Origin: Chthoniobacterales bacterium
Lineage (GTDB): Bacteria > Verrucomicrobiota > Verrucomicrobiia > Chthoniobacterales > UBA6821
Length of the DNA: 7,950 nucleotides
Assembly: GCA_021733705.1 (NCBI GenBank)
Contig: JAIPKF010000063.1
Location: 1-7,950 of the forward strand
Direction: 5' to 3'
Numbering within the stretch: the stretch's first letter is position 1; each line of letters opens with the position of its first letter. Position numbers and translations under genes: made by a program. The notes beneath the pieces were generated by a model, which saw only the letters and a program-made list of their open reading frames with translations, ran no database searches and was not told the origin of the DNA. Below are positions 6,163-7,950 of the stretch, piece by piece.

Positions 6163-7182
6163 GTGAATAAAAAAACTATTCTTGTCACTGGAGGGGCAGG
6201 TTACATCGGTTCGCATACCTGTGTGGCCTTGGCTCAGGCTGGCTATAGGCCGTTAATCCTCGATAACTTCAGCAATAGCAAAACTTCAGTTATCGATCGA
6301 TTAGCGGGACTGATGGGGGGAGCTCCTCTCTGCGTGGAGGGTGATATTCGTGATGCAGCAGTTTTAAAAAAAATCTTTTTAGAATATGAATGTTCAAGTG
6401 TGATTCATTTTGCTGGATTGAAAGCGGTTGGAGAGTCTGTAGAGCAACCACTCGAATACTACGACGTGAATGTAGCGGGATCCCTTACATTGTTTGCAGT
6501 AATGAGGGATTTCGGTATAAAGCATCTTATTTTTTCCTCATCAGCTGCTGTTTATGGAGAGGAAAAAGAGCCTCCCCTTCATGAAGAATCACTCCTCCAT
6601 CCAGTGAATCCCTATGGTCGTTCGAAATTAATGGTAGAGGAAATATTGGAAGACCTTTATCACAATGATCCCCATTTAAGCATCGTACGCCTTCGCTATT
6701 TTAATCCTATTGGAGCTCATCCTAGTGGACTCATCGGAGAAACTCCCAGTGGAGTCCCCAATAACCTCATGCCTTACATCACTCAAGTTGCTGTGGGGAT
6801 AAGAAAACAGCTCTCTATTTTTGGGAATGATTATCCAACTGTTGATGGAACAGCTGTTCGTGATTACATTCATGTGATGGATTTAGCAGAGGGACATGTG
6901 GCTGCACTTCAAAAAACAGAGCGCTCTTCGGGTCTCTATACGTTCAATTTAGGAACAGGAAGAGGTTCTTCCGTGCTTGAGATAGTTGAGGCTTTTGAGG
7001 CTGCCACCGAAAAAAAAATTCCTTATGAAATTGTAGCACGGCGTGCAGGTGATGTTGCTGCTTGCTGGGCTGATCCTACTGCCGCTCAAAAGCAATTAGG
7101 ATGGGAGGCTACACGGGATCTAAGAACCATGTGTGCTGATAGTTGGAATTGGCAGATATTGTCTAGTGGAGAACCGCATTAA
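6163..7182 (+). CDS. galE: UDP-glucose/UDP-N-acetylglucosamine 4-epimerase
   Basis: This cytoplasmic NAD-dependent short-chain dehydrogenase/reductase interconverts UDP-glucose and UDP-galactose, supplying galactose-type donors. The 339-residue length matches E. coli GalE (338). The Rossmann motif TGGAGYIGSHT is at 9-19, HFAGLKAVGES at 82-92 and the catalytic serine region SSSAAVYG at 125-132. The YxxxK pair is Y151 and K155 (NPYGRSKLMVEEI), with RYFNPIGAHPSG at 178-189 and VRDYIHVMDLA at 232-242. All are near-identical to the E. coli protein as I recall it. At the position of E. coli Tyr299 (AYWAD) this protein has Cys301 (ACWAD). In GalE enzymes a small residue there opens the pocket to N-acetylated sugars, so activity on UDP-GlcNAc/UDP-GalNAc is predicted. 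The GTG start is fixed by the standard N-terminus MNKKTILVTGG, although there is no Shine-Dalgarno. It follows the previous stop by 37 bp and precedes rmlA by 30 bp. Confidence 0.97.
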   Translation: MNKKTILVTGGAGYIGSHTCVALAQAGYRPLILDNFSNSKTSVIDRLAGLMGGAPLCVEGDIRDAAVLKKIFLEYECSSVIHFAGLKAVGESVEQPLEYYDVNVAGSLTLFAVMRDFGIKHLIFSSSAAVYGEEKEPPLHEESLLHPVNPYGRSKLMVEEILEDLYHNDPHLSIVRLRYFNPIGAHPSGLIGETPSGVPNNLMPYITQVAVGIRKQLSIFGNDYPTVDGTAVRDYIHVMDLAEGHVAALQKTERSSGLYTFNLGTGRGSSVLEIVEAFEAATEKKIPYEIVARRAGDVAACWADPTAAQKQLGWEATRDLRTMCADSWNWQILSSGEPH

Positions 7183-7212
7183 GCGTCATCTGAAGCAGAA
7201 AAACTATTTTAA

Positions 7213-7950
7213 ATGAATCAAGAAAATCAAAAGATATTACACAATAGAGACGAGATCGTTGTGCCAAATGTGCTAAGTCAACGGCGTGGTATTATCTTAG
7301 CAGGAGGCTCTGGAACACGGCTCTATCCAGTCACTAAAGTTGTTTCGAAGCAGCTGCTTCCTATTTATGATAAGCCAATGATCTATTATCCACTGAGTAC
7401 CCTCATGCTTGCTGGAATACGCGATATTCTTATCATTTCGACACCGCATGACCTCCCTCATTTCGAGAAACTTCTTGGTGATGGAAGCCACTGGGGTGTT
7501 CATTTTCAATATGCTATTCAACCTTCTCCCAATGGTCTTGCAGAAGCATTTATTATTGGAAAAAAGTTTATCGGAAAAAACAGTTCTGCACTCATTCTTG
7601 GAGATAATATCTTTTATGGGCATGATTTTCACTCTCAGCTAGAGAAAGCGAGTAACCAAAAGGAGGGGGCTACCGTTTTTGCGTATCACGTGAAAGATCC
7701 TAAAAGGTATGGGGTGGTTTCTTTTGATGCTCAGGGAAGAGCCGTTGCACTTGAAGAGAAACCAATAAATCCCAAGAGTAATTATGCAGTGACTGGGCTT
7801 TACTTTTATGATTCTCAGGTTACTGAGATGGCAGAACAGCTTCACCCCTCATCTCGCGGAGAGCTAGAAATCACCGATCTCAATCAACTCTATCTTGAGC
7901 AGCATCAACTTCATGTTGAAATCATGGGCCGAGGTTATGCATGGCTTGAT
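7213..7950 (+). CDS. rmlA: Glucose-1-phosphate thymidylyltransferase, 3' end outside window
   Basis: RmlA makes dTDP-glucose from dTTP and glucose 1-phosphate, the first step towards dTDP-rhamnose and other dTDP-deoxysugars. The frame is open from the ATG at 7213 to the last base, giving 246 residues, and it has no stop in the window. The nucleotide-binding motif GGSGTRLYP is at 31-39, and KQLLPIYDKPMIYYPLSTLM follows at 46-65. QPSPNGLAEAF is at 103-113, the metal-site ILGDNIFYG at 128-136, EEKP near 183-186, and the window ends in GRGYAWLD at the usual WLDTG site. Some 45-50 residues should be missing. RmlA normally begins two or three residues before GIILAGG; here there are about 24 extra residues. 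Either this copy has a short N-terminal tail or translation starts at the in-frame GTG at 7261 or 7270. It is the fourth gene of the apparent operon, and rmlB/C/D may follow outside the window. Confidence 0.95.
   Translation, partial: MNQENQKILHNRDEIVVPNVLSQRRGIILAGGSGTRLYPVTKVVSKQLLPIYDKPMIYYPLSTLMLAGIRDILIISTPHDLPHFEKLLGDGSHWGVHFQYAIQPSPNGLAEAFIIGKKFIGKNSSALILGDNIFYGHDFHSQLEKASNQKEGATVFAYHVKDPKRYGVVSFDAQGRAVALEEKPINPKSNYAVTGLYFYDSQVTEMAEQLHPSSRGELEITDLNQLYLEQHQLHVEIMGRGYAWLD

Noticed and set aside
7297..7632. 111-codon minus-strand frame
   Set aside because: It is a shadow of rmlA, whose plus-strand frame carries clear family motifs.
1..7950. CRISPR array, tRNA or rRNA genes, or an intact transposase
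   Set aside because: There are only three dispersed ~180-bp repeat copies with no spacer pattern, and no recognisable RNA gene or transposase frame.

Overview
The window looks like a bacterial chromosome segment devoted to envelope glycan assembly. It holds three large or medium multi-pass membrane proteins, a fused methyltransferase/polyprenyl-phosphate glycosyltransferase, a UDP-sugar 4-epimerase (galE) and the start of a glucose-1-phosphate thymidylyltransferase (rmlA). An ArnT/GT39-type transferase beside dTDP-sugar synthesis suggests a Gram-negative cell. Base composition is moderate (mid-40s % GC by eye). Several secure gene starts (GTG for galE, ATG or GTG elsewhere) have no recognisable Shine-Dalgarno. 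I cannot name the organism; a phylum with weak Shine-Dalgarno use would fit, but that is inference.

Layout. 1-157 is the right part of an interspersed palindromic element (copy A). 185-823 (+) is an unrecognised small membrane protein whose end overlaps the end of a convergent GT39/ArnT-like gene, 777-2690 (-). A second copy of the element (B, 2451-2632) lies inside the 5' part of that gene. A third (C, 2767-2949) lies in the divergent intergenic region. From 2982 to the window end all genes are on + with gaps of 30-37 bp, probably one operon: methyltransferase-GT2 fusion, GT-C-like membrane protein, galE, rmlA (cut off by the window edge).

How the genes may work together (inference): GalE and RmlA supply nucleotide sugars. 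The GT2 domain loads a sugar onto a polyprenyl phosphate on the cytoplasmic face. The two GT-C-type membrane proteins use lipid-linked sugars on the outer face to modify a glycan, lipid or protein. The acceptor cannot be read from this window.

The most interesting signal is the repeat family. B and C are full-length (182 and 183 bp) with 19-bp terminal inverted repeats beginning and ending in TA. The whole element folds as one long imperfect palindrome, and copy A keeps the pairing with different bases, i.e. compensatory change. Copy B sits in frame in the GT39 gene: removing 180 bp with one TA restores a normal short N-terminus running into transmembrane segment 1. The element therefore added about 60 codons to a membrane glycosyltransferase, in the manner of the Rickettsia palindromic elements. 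Two further points are a Tyr-to-Cys difference at the substrate-gating position of GalE and a Gly-to-Glu change in the SAM-binding motif of the fused methyltransferase.
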